Assembly (NCBI GenBank): GCA_903919185.1
Contig: CAIXHF010000025.1
Coordinates: 1-43,567 of the forward strand
Source of the DNA: an uncultured Opitutia bacterium
GTDB taxonomy: Bacteria > Verrucomicrobiota > Verrucomicrobiia > Opitutales > UBA953
Direction: 5' to 3'
Length of the DNA: 43,567 nt
Positions 1 through 8,021 of the stretch are shown in pieces. The notes beneath the pieces are model-generated. The model searched no databases, was not told where the DNA came from, and worked only from the letters and a program-made list of their open reading frames with translations. The first letter of the stretch is position 1. Every line of letters begins with the position of its first letter. The position numbers and the translations under genes were made by a program.

Positions 1-1
1 A

Positions 2-523
2 CGCTTCTCCGACCGGGCCCGTGCCCTCATGCAGGCCACGACTGACCGCTTCACCGACCCGCACGCCGTCGGATTCTTCTTCGCACCCGCGGGTCGCGAC
101 GACCTTTCGGTCCGGCAGAAAGACTGGTTTGATAACGCGGTCCCCGCCGGCAACTCCGCAATGATTCACGTGTGCGCGGAGGCCTACACGCTGACTGGCG
201 AAGACCGCTGGCGCCAAACCCTCGAAGACCTCGCGCAAGCCTACAGTGGCATGGCCCGCAATGTCCCCAACGGGGTCGCCCACGCTTTAGAAGGCCTCAC
301 GCACTACGCGATGGGGCACGCCGTCCTCAAGCACGGCCCCGGCACTAACCTGGACGCGCTCCAGGCTACCTTAAGTGGGCAGGTAAACACCTCAGCCCAC
401 GCCCGCCCCCATCGCCGCGTCTTACTCGTCCCTTCGCCGGAAACCCTCGGTTTCCAGCTTTGCGTCGGCCCGACCTGTCAGGCACCGACCAACGACCTAG
501 CGGAAATTGCGGACGCGCTGTGA
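2..523 (+). CDS. C-terminal part of a YyaL/DUF255-type (thioredoxin-domain) protein, 5' truncated
   Basis: The reading frame is open from the first bases, so the gene starts outside the window; about 173 C-terminal residues are visible. The stretch around 'GFFFAPAG..DDL..R.KDWFDNAVPAGNSAM' matches the end of the YyaL/SPATA20 family, where a DGA-x-PSGNS-like motif sits in an (alpha/alpha)6-barrel domain after an N-terminal DUF255 thioredoxin-like domain. The thioredoxin part would lie upstream and cannot be seen. The cellular role of this family is poorly defined. The tail ends in a short region with the pair C-x5-C (LCVGPTCQ). No terminator follows; the next gene starts about 55 bases on in the same direction, so co-transcription is possible. 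The family call rests on recalled motifs. Confidence 0.72.
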   Translation, partial: RFSDRARALMQATTDRFTDPHAVGFFFAPAGRDDLSVRQKDWFDNAVPAGNSAMIHVCAEAYTLTGEDRWRQTLEDLAQAYSGMARNVPNGVAHALEGLTHYAMGHAVLKHGPGTNLDALQATLSGQVNTSAHARPHRRVLLVPSPETLGFQLCVGPTCQAPTNDLAEIADAL

Positions 524-579
524 ACGGCGCCACTCCGCTCTTGCCCGTAAAGCGGGTCGTGGATTGATTGGGTGCAGCG

Positions 580-2325
580 ATGGCCGACGATCCCTCTTAC
601 GTCTATGGTCAGGGTCCGGGCAGCAAACGGACTCGCCGGTTGCTGCTGGGGTTGGTGCTGGTGGAGCAGAAAGGTTACCATGACTTGGCCTACCGTCCCA
701 ACTGGCCGCGCTTAGCCTGGGTCTTACCAGTGACGGCACTGGCGGCCTGGCTCCTGGGCTCCGAGGCCTACTACTTTAAAGAACGCTACATGGGCGGCAT
801 CACGACGACCCGGCGCGGGGACATGTACCTCTACTTCCCTGACTCTATCGGGAACTGGTTCGCCAACCTCCCGCTGACCAAGGAAGAAGTCCGGCGGCGG
901 GAACGGGCGCAGATGCTGAAGAGCCGCGAGGAATACGGGCGCATCGCCCACCTTCAACACAAAGGCGAATACTTCGTGACCGTGGCCAAAGCGGCGCTCG
1001 TCCGACAAGACTACGCCGAGTTCTCCAAGTACATCGGGACCGGCGCGAACCTCGCCCCCAAGAACCTCGAGGCGCAACGCCTTTGTGCCGACCTCTTCTT
1101 CGCCTTTGGCCGACCGCTCGACGCCTACCAGATCCTCGAGGAGTCCTTAGAATTCTCGCTGGATGACCAAGCGCACTTCCGGTCCTTCCTCTACCGCGGC
1201 TTCATGCTAGACCAGGATCAGCGCATCATCGACTGCGCGAAGAAGTACCTGCCGATAGCCGGCCTTAACGCGGGCATCAAGAGCGACCTGCAAATCGCCC
1301 AAGCCCAGGCCAACTTCCTCCGCGGAAACTACACCGAGACCTCGCGCCTGATCCAAGCCTACCAATTGGACCAAACGCCCGAAGGCTTCCTACTTAAGTG
1401 TCAAGTCCTCTGGGAAACCAACGAACGAGCCGAAGCTCTAAAGCTTCTCGACGCCGCCACCTCCGCCTATCCAGGGGTCACCCGCCTCCTCGAACTTAAA
1501 GCGAAATGGCTTAAGGATAACGGCAACTTTCCCGGAGCCCGCGATTGCCTCGACTTACTGTTCATCAAGGACCCGTCCAACCCTGGCCCGACCATCCAGT
1601 CGCTCTTCCTCATGCCCGGCCCCGAGAACGCCGCCAAGCGTGAGGGCATCATCGAAAAACTACTCCGCGAGCACGGCCGGAACGATCGGGTCATGCTCGA
1701 ATTGGCCCAGTATGCCAACGACAGTATCCAGCCGGCGCTGACCGGACGCTTACTCAAGTGGTCGGAGGAACGCCGCTTCCCCAACCGCCTGAAGTTTGCG
1801 CTCACCCACGCAGAGTGCCTCATCAACTCCCAGCAGCCGCACGCCGCCGTCATGCTCATCGAAGAGCTCATTCGCCAGAGCGACCGTGAACAGTGGATGA
1901 GCGAGACGCGTATCGCCTTCGACGCATTGCGCACCATCGGCTACTTCGCCGACGGCCAGCCTGAGATCGGTCTAATTAACTTGCAGCGCTTGATGCAGAA
2001 TAAGAATGTGCCGCCCCAGTTGCTGGTGGCGTCCGGCCGTAAACTCATCGCTGCCAAGCGCTACGTGGAGGCGAATAACATGCTCATCGCCGCACACCTG
2101 CAAAACGAGAATAACCAGTCCATCCTGCTGCAAATCGTACAGCTTAAGCTGGCGCATCCGCAGATTGCGGGCGACCTCGAGACCTACCTACGTCGCCTCA
2201 TGGCCACCCGAAAGCCACCCCGTGATGTCTTGGAGTCCGCGCTCCGTTCCGTCGGCTCGGACACCTTCCTCTTCTCTGGTGACCGTGAGCAGCTACTGAC
2301 GGACCTCGAGAAGCTACTCAACTAG
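580..2325 (+). CDS. membrane-anchored TPR-like repeat protein of unknown function
   Basis: This encodes 581 residues from the ATG at 580; a TTG at 568 in the same frame would add four residues. A short basic N-terminus (SKRTRR near residue 15) is followed by one hydrophobic helix at about residues 43-61. The rest is a long helical region rich in A, L, Y and E, with repeat-like pairs of helices (for example 'AEFSKYIGTGANLAPKNLEA', 'GRPLDAYQILEESLEF'), which is typical of tetratricopeptide superhelices. Such proteins usually scaffold protein-protein contacts at the membrane, but no partner is evident. The 3' end overlaps the convergent ApbE-like gene by eight bases. I do not recognise a named family. 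Confidence 0.75.
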   Translation: MADDPSYVYGQGPGSKRTRRLLLGLVLVEQKGYHDLAYRPNWPRLAWVLPVTALAAWLLGSEAYYFKERYMGGITTTRRGDMYLYFPDSIGNWFANLPLTKEEVRRRERAQMLKSREEYGRIAHLQHKGEYFVTVAKAALVRQDYAEFSKYIGTGANLAPKNLEAQRLCADLFFAFGRPLDAYQILEESLEFSLDDQAHFRSFLYRGFMLDQDQRIIDCAKKYLPIAGLNAGIKSDLQIAQAQANFLRGNYTETSRLIQAYQLDQTPEGFLLKCQVLWETNERAEALKLLDAATSAYPGVTRLLELKAKWLKDNGNFPGARDCLDLLFIKDPSNPGPTIQSLFLMPGPENAAKREGIIEKLLREHGRNDRVMLELAQYANDSIQPALTGRLLKWSEERRFPNRLKFALTHAECLINSQQPHAAVMLIEELIRQSDREQWMSETRIAFDALRTIGYFADGQPEIGLINLQRLMQNKNVPPQLLVASGRKLIAAKRYVEANNMLIAAHLQNENNQSILLQIVQLKLAHPQIAGDLETYLRRLMATRKPPRDVLESALRSVGSDTFLFSGDREQLLTDLEKLLN

Positions 2326-3256
2326 CCTCCGGTGTCGGCGTCGATTCTGGCGTCGGCGTGGAAGCGGGACGATCGGTGAGGTCGAAGTTCATCGCCGCAC
2401 CCAAGGCTGTCCCGTCTGGCAGCCAAGCCCCGCGGCTACAGCCTTGGCGGATGAGCTCTTCGGCTTCGGACGGGGATTGGACCGCCACGGCCATCGCGAT
2501 GCCCGCGGCTTCGAGGGCACCGGAGGCGAGCGCCCGTACGGGCGCGGCCAGCGTGACGCATTGACCCGTGCGCGGATCGACGAACTGCGTCGCCTGCCGT
2601 TCGTTGGATTTGCTCGCGAGGGCAAAGCGGCAGAGATTCATCTCCTTGTCCTTGCCCATACCGATGCGCCAGCCGTTGGAGTCACCCGGTGGATCCAAGG
2701 CCAACACAACGCCCCCGCCGCCCATGATGAGCGCACGGTGGATACCCCAGCTGTTCTCGAGCATGTCCGCGATACGGTCGACGGCGAGCCCACGGATGAT
2801 GGCCCCGAAGTCGACAGCTGCACCTGACTTCACGCACGTGAATTCAGTACCCGCGAGCTTGAACTCAGCACCGCGGAAATCATTGTAGACCTTATTCCAT
2901 TCGGCGTCATCCGGGTTAAACGACGGCGTCCCGCGGGCTTCCCAATAGCGAAATAATGTTCCAGCGGTGACGTCGAAGGCGCCCGCGGATTCTTCCTTCA
3001 GCGCTTGGGAAAAATTCCAGAGCGTCTGGAAATGGTCGCCCGCGGCCACGAGGGCACCATCGGGCATGCCATTGACCCCAGCGAGCGGGCCGCTGTCATG
3101 GCGGGCGTCGACTTGGAAGTCTAGTTCGTCGATGGCGTAGAAGATCGATTCCGCGGCGCGCTCGGCATAGGAACGGTCTTCGTCCGCGATGCGAATCCAG
3201 AAGCGCGTGCCCATGGCCTCATGGGAGAAATTATGGATGACGTTGCGTTCGCTCAT
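2318..3256 (-). CDS. ApbE-like (FAD:protein FMN transferase) family protein, apparently degenerate
   Basis: The 312-residue protein has the ApbE layout: H-x2-MGT near residue 14, 'GAFDVTAGTLFRYW' near 92, 'AVDFGAIIRGLAVDRIAD' near 150, a glycine-rich 'IMGGGGVV' and 'FVDPRTG'. ApbE enzymes move FMN from FAD to a threonine of redox proteins such as NqrC or RnfG, using Mg2+. Several hallmarks are altered here. The usual TSG-x-YER segment reads 'LASKSNERQ', the His before IDPrTG is Gln, and the late D-x3-T metal-ligand motif (aDalaTal) reads 'SGALEAAGIAM'. It may therefore be inactive or have another role. No signal peptide or lipobox is seen. The tail carries TPTPE repeats. It is the last gene of the leftward unit, 11 bases after the preceding membrane protein. 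Confidence 0.75.
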   Translation of the reverse strand: MSERNVIHNFSHEAMGTRFWIRIADEDRSYAERAAESIFYAIDELDFQVDARHDSGPLAGVNGMPDGALVAAGDHFQTLWNFSQALKEESAGAFDVTAGTLFRYWEARGTPSFNPDDAEWNKVYNDFRGAEFKLAGTEFTCVKSGAAVDFGAIIRGLAVDRIADMLENSWGIHRALIMGGGGVVLALDPPGDSNGWRIGMGKDKEMNLCRFALASKSNERQATQFVDPRTGQCVTLAAPVRALASGALEAAGIAMAVAVQSPSEAEELIRQGCSRGAWLPDGTALGAAMNFDLTDRPASTPTPESTPTPEAS

Positions 3257-3267
3257 GGAGAAAGGGG

Positions 3268-4671
3268 TTAAAATGCGTGACAGGGTTTAGCTTTATATTC
3301 GACCGAACTGTCTAGCAATACCCAGTATAACTCGGACTCGCGAAGTTTTAGCGTAAAGGTCTCGTATCCCGGAACTGCCGGCGGGCTCAAATCCGTCTGC
3401 AGGAGGAACCTGACGGGGGCTTGATCGGAGCCAGCAAACTCGCCATAGCCGACCTGGAGTCCGCGGAGATAATAAGGGAGGGGCCAGTAATGTCCGCCCT
3501 GAACGGCCACATAAAAAGGCTTCCCTGGATGCGCCAACTGCCAATCTGAACGGTAACTGGCAAGGTCCCGCGGTAGCTGGCGGATATGCGAAACGGTCGG
3601 AGTATGCTCTTCGAGCACGTGATGCGAAGATAGCACGAAAACCGTTGCTCCAAGAAAACCAGCGACCCATGTCCAGACGCGGCCTTCCGCTAAGACTGGC
3701 CAGACCATCGTCAGGCTCAAACAAACCGGCAGGAAGAGCAGCCACGGAGTTTTGTAAGGCAAGGCGAGGTGAAAGAGGAAACAACCAACGGCGAGGGCCA
3801 GCGGGACGTCTTCGGCGGAACGCGGACCACCACGAACCAGGCGAATCCCCACCAACGCGGCCAACCAGAGTCCGACGGTCCACCAATACCCGGGATTGGT
3901 GAGCACCAAAGTATCCTCGTTGCCCGAGGCGACGGCGAAGGAACGCCACAATTGGTGACCCCAAGCAATCATGCCTTCCCAGTCGGTGAACAAAACCGTC
4001 TGGAGGCTGACCCAGACGACGATCGCACCCAAGGTCGCCCAACCGACCCGACGCCACGACAGCGTCTCACGGGCGAAGCCGAGTAACGCCAACAAGAGGA
4101 TACCCAGGTAGGCCGCTGCCGTGACCTTACAGGCCAAGGTCAAACCAAAGGCTACGCCGGAAAAGATGGTCCACCACGCTGGCCGCTCGCCGCCCGCCGA
4201 CTGAATCCACAGCAGCACGCCCCAAATAAAACCAGCCACGAGCAAAGGCTCTTGGATGAAGTAATGACCGAAGTAGCAACCTGCCGAACCAACCAGGAGC
4301 AGGACCGAAGCCAAGAAACGCGTCGGCCACGAGACTTCGCGCAGAAAGAGCGGCGTCGCACAGACCAGCAGGTAGAAAAGGAACGGGATAAGTCCGAGGT
4401 CTACTTCGCGGGCATCGTCAAACTTCAGCGCGCGCAAGGCGAACACCGCTTTGGTTCCAACGGCCAAGGCAGGTCCATGAAACTTGTCTTGATTATCACT
4501 GTACGGTACGCCTGCGGCCAAATCCTTCGCCAAGGACCATTGGACGGCTTCGTCGGCATGTAAAGCGGAGGGATGGTCCGATCCTGCCTGACAGGCCAAA
4601 AGTACCCCCACCCACCCCAGCACCCCGATGGCTGCCAGTCCGACCAACAGGGGTTTGGTGAAACGGCCCAT
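3268..4671 (-). CDS. multi-pass membrane protein, TIGR03663-like (dolichyl-P-mannose mannosyltransferase-related)
   Basis: The protein has 467 residues, with an N-terminal helix and about ten further hydrophobic segments. Near the N-terminus are 'HADEAVQW' and 'KFHGPAL'; an invariant DE pair followed by an HGP triplet is the recalled hallmark of family TIGR03663, which resembles the PMT/GT-C mannosyltransferases of Pfam PF02366. GT-C enzymes use polyprenyl-phosphate sugars and place a conserved acidic residue in the first outer loop, where this DE lies. The substrate is unknown. A soluble C-terminal part of about 100 residues follows the last helix. It starts three bases after the thioesterase stop and is followed closely by the ApbE-like gene, so it is probably co-transcribed. 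The family assignment is from memory of the motif. Confidence 0.7.
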   Translation of the reverse strand: MGRFTKPLLVGLAAIGVLGWVGVLLACQAGSDHPSALHADEAVQWSLAKDLAAGVPYSDNQDKFHGPALAVGTKAVFALRALKFDDAREVDLGLIPFLFYLLVCATPLFLREVSWPTRFLASVLLLVGSAGCYFGHYFIQEPLLVAGFIWGVLLWIQSAGGERPAWWTIFSGVAFGLTLACKVTAAAYLGILLLALLGFARETLSWRRVGWATLGAIVVWVSLQTVLFTDWEGMIAWGHQLWRSFAVASGNEDTLVLTNPGYWWTVGLWLAALVGIRLVRGGPRSAEDVPLALAVGCFLFHLALPYKTPWLLFLPVCLSLTMVWPVLAEGRVWTWVAGFLGATVFVLSSHHVLEEHTPTVSHIRQLPRDLASYRSDWQLAHPGKPFYVAVQGGHYWPLPYYLRGLQVGYGEFAGSDQAPVRFLLQTDLSPPAVPGYETFTLKLRESELYWVLLDSSVEYKAKPCHAF

Positions 4672-4674
4672 GCC

Positions 4675-5097
4675 TCAGACTTCTCCGAAGTGGCGCTGTA
4701 GGGCCTGCTTGATTTCGAGCGGGACCAAGGCGGCGGACATTGGGCCCTGACCGTCCCGCCACGCATAGACGGTCGTGAGCTTGCCCTGGGCGACGGCGCG
4801 TTCCCCGACGTGGGCGTCGAAGATCCAGACGAGTTTCTTGTCGCCGATTTCGGCCGGGGTCAGCGTTACCTTCACGACGTCCTCGCGGTAGATCGGAAAA
4901 AGGTAATCGCACTCCACGCGGACCCGCGGGAAGCCAGAAAGTTTGGCACCATCGGTCTTCAGGAAAGGCAGGTGGAGGTGGCGGAAGATAGCCTCTTCGG
5001 TGGCCTCGACCCAGAAGAAGATGGTCGAGAAATGCACAATCCCCGCGGCGTCGGTGTCCGAGAAATGCGCGCGGTATTCAGCCGGGAAGGTCACCAT
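4675..5097 (-). CDS. acyl-CoA thioesterase, YbgC/4-hydroxybenzoyl-CoA thioesterase family
   Basis: This 140-residue single hot-dog domain hydrolyses an acyl-CoA thioester, judging by family. The segment 'DTDAAGIVHFSTIFFWVEATEEAIFR' contains the family signature, with the catalytic Asp in D-x2-G-(I/V)-V-(H/Y). This copy has His where YbgC of Tol-Pal clusters usually has Tyr. I chose the ATG at 5097; a TTG at 5109 adds four residues. No good Shine-Dalgarno sequence supports either. There is no tol/pal gene next to it; its neighbours are a VWA protein upstream and a GT-C-like membrane protein three bases downstream. The substrate cannot be predicted. Length matches the family norm of about 130-140 residues. 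Confidence 0.82.
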   Translation of the reverse strand: MVTFPAEYRAHFSDTDAAGIVHFSTIFFWVEATEEAIFRHLHLPFLKTDGAKLSGFPRVRVECDYLFPIYREDVVKVTLTPAEIGDKKLVWIFDAHVGERAVAQGKLTTVYAWRDGQGPMSAALVPLEIKQALQRHFGEV

Positions 5098-5142
5098 GCC
5101 CCTATGCAAACGAAGTCGCCCGATGGTGCAACCGCCAAGGTA

Positions 5143-6243
5143 TCACGGAGCCCGCCGGCCCGCCCGTAACCAGCGGACGTTGATGGAGGCCCCACCCGAA
5201 GCCTCGACGCAGCGCTGCAGGAAGCCCTGAGGCTCTCCCTGAATGGAGAACAGGTATAACCGCGGACCTTGCCCCTGCTCGGCCTGCCGGAAGGCTTGGA
5301 GCCAGAGTTCTTGCCACCGCCCCGCTGGCAAGGTGCGGCCCACCGGATGGTAAGAACTATCCGAATAAACCAGGGACGGATGACCCTTCCGTTTCTCGTC
5401 GTAGACGCGGATGCCATCCTGGAAATCCGAGAACACCACCAACGCGTCATACTTCTCGACCAACAACCGGTCGACCCAGGCCCCGAGGGAGCCTTTCTCA
5501 CACGGCAGGCGGAGGCGGGCCAGTAGCTGACGTCCCGCCGGCGTGAGCGCGGACTCCACCGTCTGCGAAGGAGCTTCGGTCAACCGCGGGGCTTCGCCGC
5601 GGAAGGTTCGGCCGTAGACGATGTGGTCCTCGACCGCCACGATGCGGGCCCCATCGAAGAGAAAGACATCGGCGTCGGGGTACTGCTTGCGAATCTCCGC
5701 CGTCACCCGCTCGAGGTAGGGCTTCATCGAGCCTGAGCAGTCCAAGTAGACGGCCACGTGCTGCGCGCGGATGGTGGCGCCCATGACGGGCTTGCCGACG
5801 AAGTGCTGACCGGTCCCATTGGCTCCGCCGAACCCCATACCCTTCCCCGCCCCATTACTGGCGGACGCCAGGCCCTTGGCCCCGCCCGCCGGGCCGGCGA
5901 GCGTACCGCTGACCGGCGGGAGGCTGGGCAGCGACACGCTAGCATTAGCGTTGTTCACCGCCAAGCGCTGACGTGGCTGGAAGTTGGCCTTCGGCCGCGC
6001 CTTCACCGCGTGCTCAGCCGAGCCAGCCGCGGTCGAGCCCGACGCCGTCACAAAGACCGAGGGCCCTTCCTCGCGCAATCGGGACGGCGGCGAGCGAAAT
6101 ACAATCCAACAGGCCGCCACGAGCAGCCCACCGTGCACCAGCAAGGAGGCCAGTAAACTCGACCATGTGCGGGTCTGCTGACGGGTGCGCGTAAAGGAGT
6201 CGTGATCCACATCAGCGAGTGGACGTAACCGCACGCCAGCCAC
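5143..6243 (-). CDS. membrane-anchored VWA-domain protein (paralogue 1)
   Basis: The protein has 366 residues. After a charged N-terminus comes one hydrophobic helix (about residues 29-49), then a low-complexity Gly/Ala linker, then a von Willebrand A-like domain opening with 'VAVYLDCSGSM' (D-x-S-x-S MIDAS metal site, residues 168-172). The domain continues with 'TAEIRKQYPDADVFLFDG' and 'DALVVFSDFQDG'. The predicted topology places the VWA domain outside the cytoplasm. It is clearly a paralogue of the gene just upstream (same MIDAS context, same 'FVG.PVMGA' before it, same 'GPRLYLFS...EPQ' near the end), so a tandem duplication is likely. The start taken is a GTG; there is no ribosome site to settle it. 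VWA domains bind proteins through Mg2+; the partner is unknown. Confidence 0.75.
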   Translation of the reverse strand: MAGVRLRPLADVDHDSFTRTRQQTRTWSSLLASLLVHGGLLVAACWIVFRSPPSRLREEGPSVFVTASGSTAAGSAEHAVKARPKANFQPRQRLAVNNANASVSLPSLPPVSGTLAGPAGGAKGLASASNGAGKGMGFGGANGTGQHFVGKPVMGATIRAQHVAVYLDCSGSMKPYLERVTAEIRKQYPDADVFLFDGARIVAVEDHIVYGRTFRGEAPRLTEAPSQTVESALTPAGRQLLARLRLPCEKGSLGAWVDRLLVEKYDALVVFSDFQDGIRVYDEKRKGHPSLVYSDSSYHPVGRTLPAGRWQELWLQAFRQAEQGQGPRLYLFSIQGEPQGFLQRCVEASGGASINVRWLRAGRRAP

Positions 6244-6301
6244 AAGGAGATGAACCTGTGGTTCATTCCCTGAAGCTTAGCCCCGAGATTACCCTAAGGG
6301 C

Positions 6302-7648
6302 TTAGCGGGCAGGCTTGTAAGCCTTGGCGGCCGGGGGCTGCATAGCGGCCGGATCCGTCGAAATTGCCTTATCTCCAGCCGTTGCCGGGTCGACCGGTTC
6401 GGGTGGAGGCTGACCACCGGTACGGAGCCAAGTCACCATCTTGATCTGACCGCCCGAGCCCGTCGCACACTGCGAAAGTAGCGCCTGGGGTTCCTGCTCG
6501 GTTGAGAATAAATAGAGACGCGGACCTTTTCCATCGCGGGCATCGTTGAAGGCCTTGAGCCATTCCTGCTCCCAGCGCTTTTCGTCAGGCTTACGATTGT
6601 CGGCACCACGCGCGACATCCGTACGGACGCCGTCGTAATAGACCACCGGGAAACCGCCACCTTGGACCTTGGCATCAGCCTTCTGGCCCTTGATGCGGTA
6701 TTGGGTTACGCCATCCTGAAAATCGGAGAACAAGATCAAGGCATCATAAGCCTTCTCTTCCTTCATGATGTCAATCCATGCACCCGCGGAACCTTGCTTA
6801 AAGTTATCGTCGTATTTCTTGAGGATATTCTTTCCCGATCCCGTGAGTTTCTTCGGATCGGTTTCGCGGGCACCTGTACCAAAGGAACGAATGGGCTGTC
6901 CCTTAAAGTGCTTTCCGCCCGTGACGAAACCATCCTGGGCATAGATAAAGAGCCCGTTGTACATGTAGACGTCGGCGTCCGGGAACTGCTTGCGGATTTC
7001 CGTTTCTACACGGTCAAGGTAGCCAGACATAGACCCGGAAGCGTCCATGAAGACAGCGATGCGCTGCGCGAAGATTTTAGCGCCCATGACGGGGCGGCCG
7101 ACGAAATTCTTGCCGTTGCCGACACCGACGCCCATGCCGGAACCAATCCCGCCACCGGAACCGCCGCCAAAGCCCTTGGACGAGCCGCCGGACATCATGC
7201 CAGAAATCATCGAGGCGCTGCTCGAGGTGGGAAGCTCCGGCAGGGAAATAGTCGCAGTGGTGCTCTTGGACGTGATACGGGCCGCATTCTTAGCCAAGGC
7301 CTTCACGTTCTTCGGCTTAATCTTCGTCTCGTAGTTCTTGGCCTTGTCACCGGCCGAGCCACCACCCGCGCCCGTCGCAAAGGCATTCGGATCTTTCTTG
7401 GACGACTCCTTCGTCACCGAGATGATCAGGAACGCGGCGATGAGGATGAGGGCCACGTGCACGCCCACTGAAACGATAAAACCCTCGCCACCGAAGCGAC
7501 TCCAGAAAGGCAACTGGCGGCGACCAGAACCCAAGGTCGCATCTCCTAACTCCAACTCCTCGGCCGGAGGAAGAGGCGGAGGCATGGAAGGAGGCAAAGA
7601 CGCGTTGCTGTCCTCGGGCGGTGGAGGTGGGGGGATATCGTCACTCAT
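6302..7648 (-). CDS. membrane-anchored VWA-domain protein (paralogue 2) with Pro-rich cytoplasmic head
   Basis: The 448-residue protein begins with a Pro-rich head (PPPPPPEDS, PPSMPPPLPP), then one membrane helix at about residues 57-77, a Lys/Ala stretch, a Gly/Ser/Met-rich linker, and a VWA-like domain with 'AVFMDASGSMSGYL' (MIDAS D-x-S-x-S at 202-206). The layout of cytoplasmic Pro-rich head, one helix and periplasmic domain resembles TonB-type anchored proteins, but no TonB C-terminal domain is visible. The C-terminus is again Pro/Ala-rich. It is the first gene of the leftward unit; the gap to its paralogue is 58 bases. I do not recognise a named family. The pair may act together, for example as subunits of one envelope assembly, but this is inference. 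Confidence 0.75.
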   Translation of the reverse strand: MSDDIPPPPPPEDSNASLPPSMPPPLPPAEELELGDATLGSGRRQLPFWSRFGGEGFIVSVGVHVALILIAAFLIISVTKESSKKDPNAFATGAGGGSAGDKAKNYETKIKPKNVKALAKNAARITSKSTTATISLPELPTSSSASMISGMMSGGSSKGFGGGSGGGIGSGMGVGVGNGKNFVGRPVMGAKIFAQRIAVFMDASGSMSGYLDRVETEIRKQFPDADVYMYNGLFIYAQDGFVTGGKHFKGQPIRSFGTGARETDPKKLTGSGKNILKKYDDNFKQGSAGAWIDIMKEEKAYDALILFSDFQDGVTQYRIKGQKADAKVQGGGFPVVYYDGVRTDVARGADNRKPDEKRWEQEWLKAFNDARDGKGPRLYLFSTEQEPQALLSQCATGSGGQIKMVTWLRTGGQPPPEPVDPATAGDKAISTDPAAMQPPAAKAYKPAR

Positions 7649-7794
7649 AGCCTACCCATGGATACTCTGCTGCTAGGCTCTATCTTCAAACCCCATTTTT
7701 CACCCGGCAGTCCGTCAAGACGCCTTTCCACGAATGCCCGAAAAAAGGGCTTGCGGCTGCCCGTGCCTGCCCTTCTTCTTCGCCTCCCACTGAT

Positions 7795-7869
7795 TGCAGG
7801 GTGGAGCAGCCCGGTTAGCTCGTCAGGCTCATAACCTGAAGGTCGTAGGTTCAAATCCTACCCCTGCAC
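7795..7869 (+). tRNA. tRNA-Met (anticodon CAT), initiator-like
   Basis: A full cloverleaf can be drawn. The acceptor TGCAGGG pairs with CCCTGCA (7862-7868), the D stem GAGC pairs with GCTC, the anticodon stem TCAGG/CCTGA holds loop CTCATAA, and the T stem GTAGG/CCTAC holds loop TTCAAAT. The A11-T24 pair in the D stem and the 'GGAGCAGCCCGG' arm look like an initiator tRNA. However, the anticodon stem has A-T at 29-41 instead of three G-C pairs, and positions 1 and 72 can pair. The discriminator reads C and no CCA end is encoded (ACC-TA follows). Initiator identity is therefore probable, not certain. Confidence 0.88.
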
Positions 7870-8021
7870 CTAATTTTAAGTCATTCTTGGTCAGTTAATT
7901 ACCAAATAGGTAGAAATACCTGTATTTTAGTCCTTGTCAGACCAGGGGCTTAATGAATGATATCCCGTATTAACTTTGTCCTACGGGGCAATGGGGTAAG
8001 TAAGATAAAGCAGTAAAAAAC
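7870..8021 (+). other. AT-rich stretch between tRNA-Met and a strong terminator; possible small RNA or tRNA trailer
   Basis: No reading frame of note lies here. The base composition is clearly more A/T-rich than the flanks. It holds a small hairpin with a GAAA tetraloop (AATAGGTA / TACC-tg-TATT, 7905-7926) and a second one just before it (TTGGT/ACCAA, 7888-7905). A poor promoter-like match (TTGTCA, then ATGATA after 17 bases) occurs near 7936-7964. The stretch runs into the perfect 13-bp terminator at 8022. It is either a long trailer of the tRNA transcript or a separate short RNA; the sequence alone does not decide. Confidence 0.35.
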
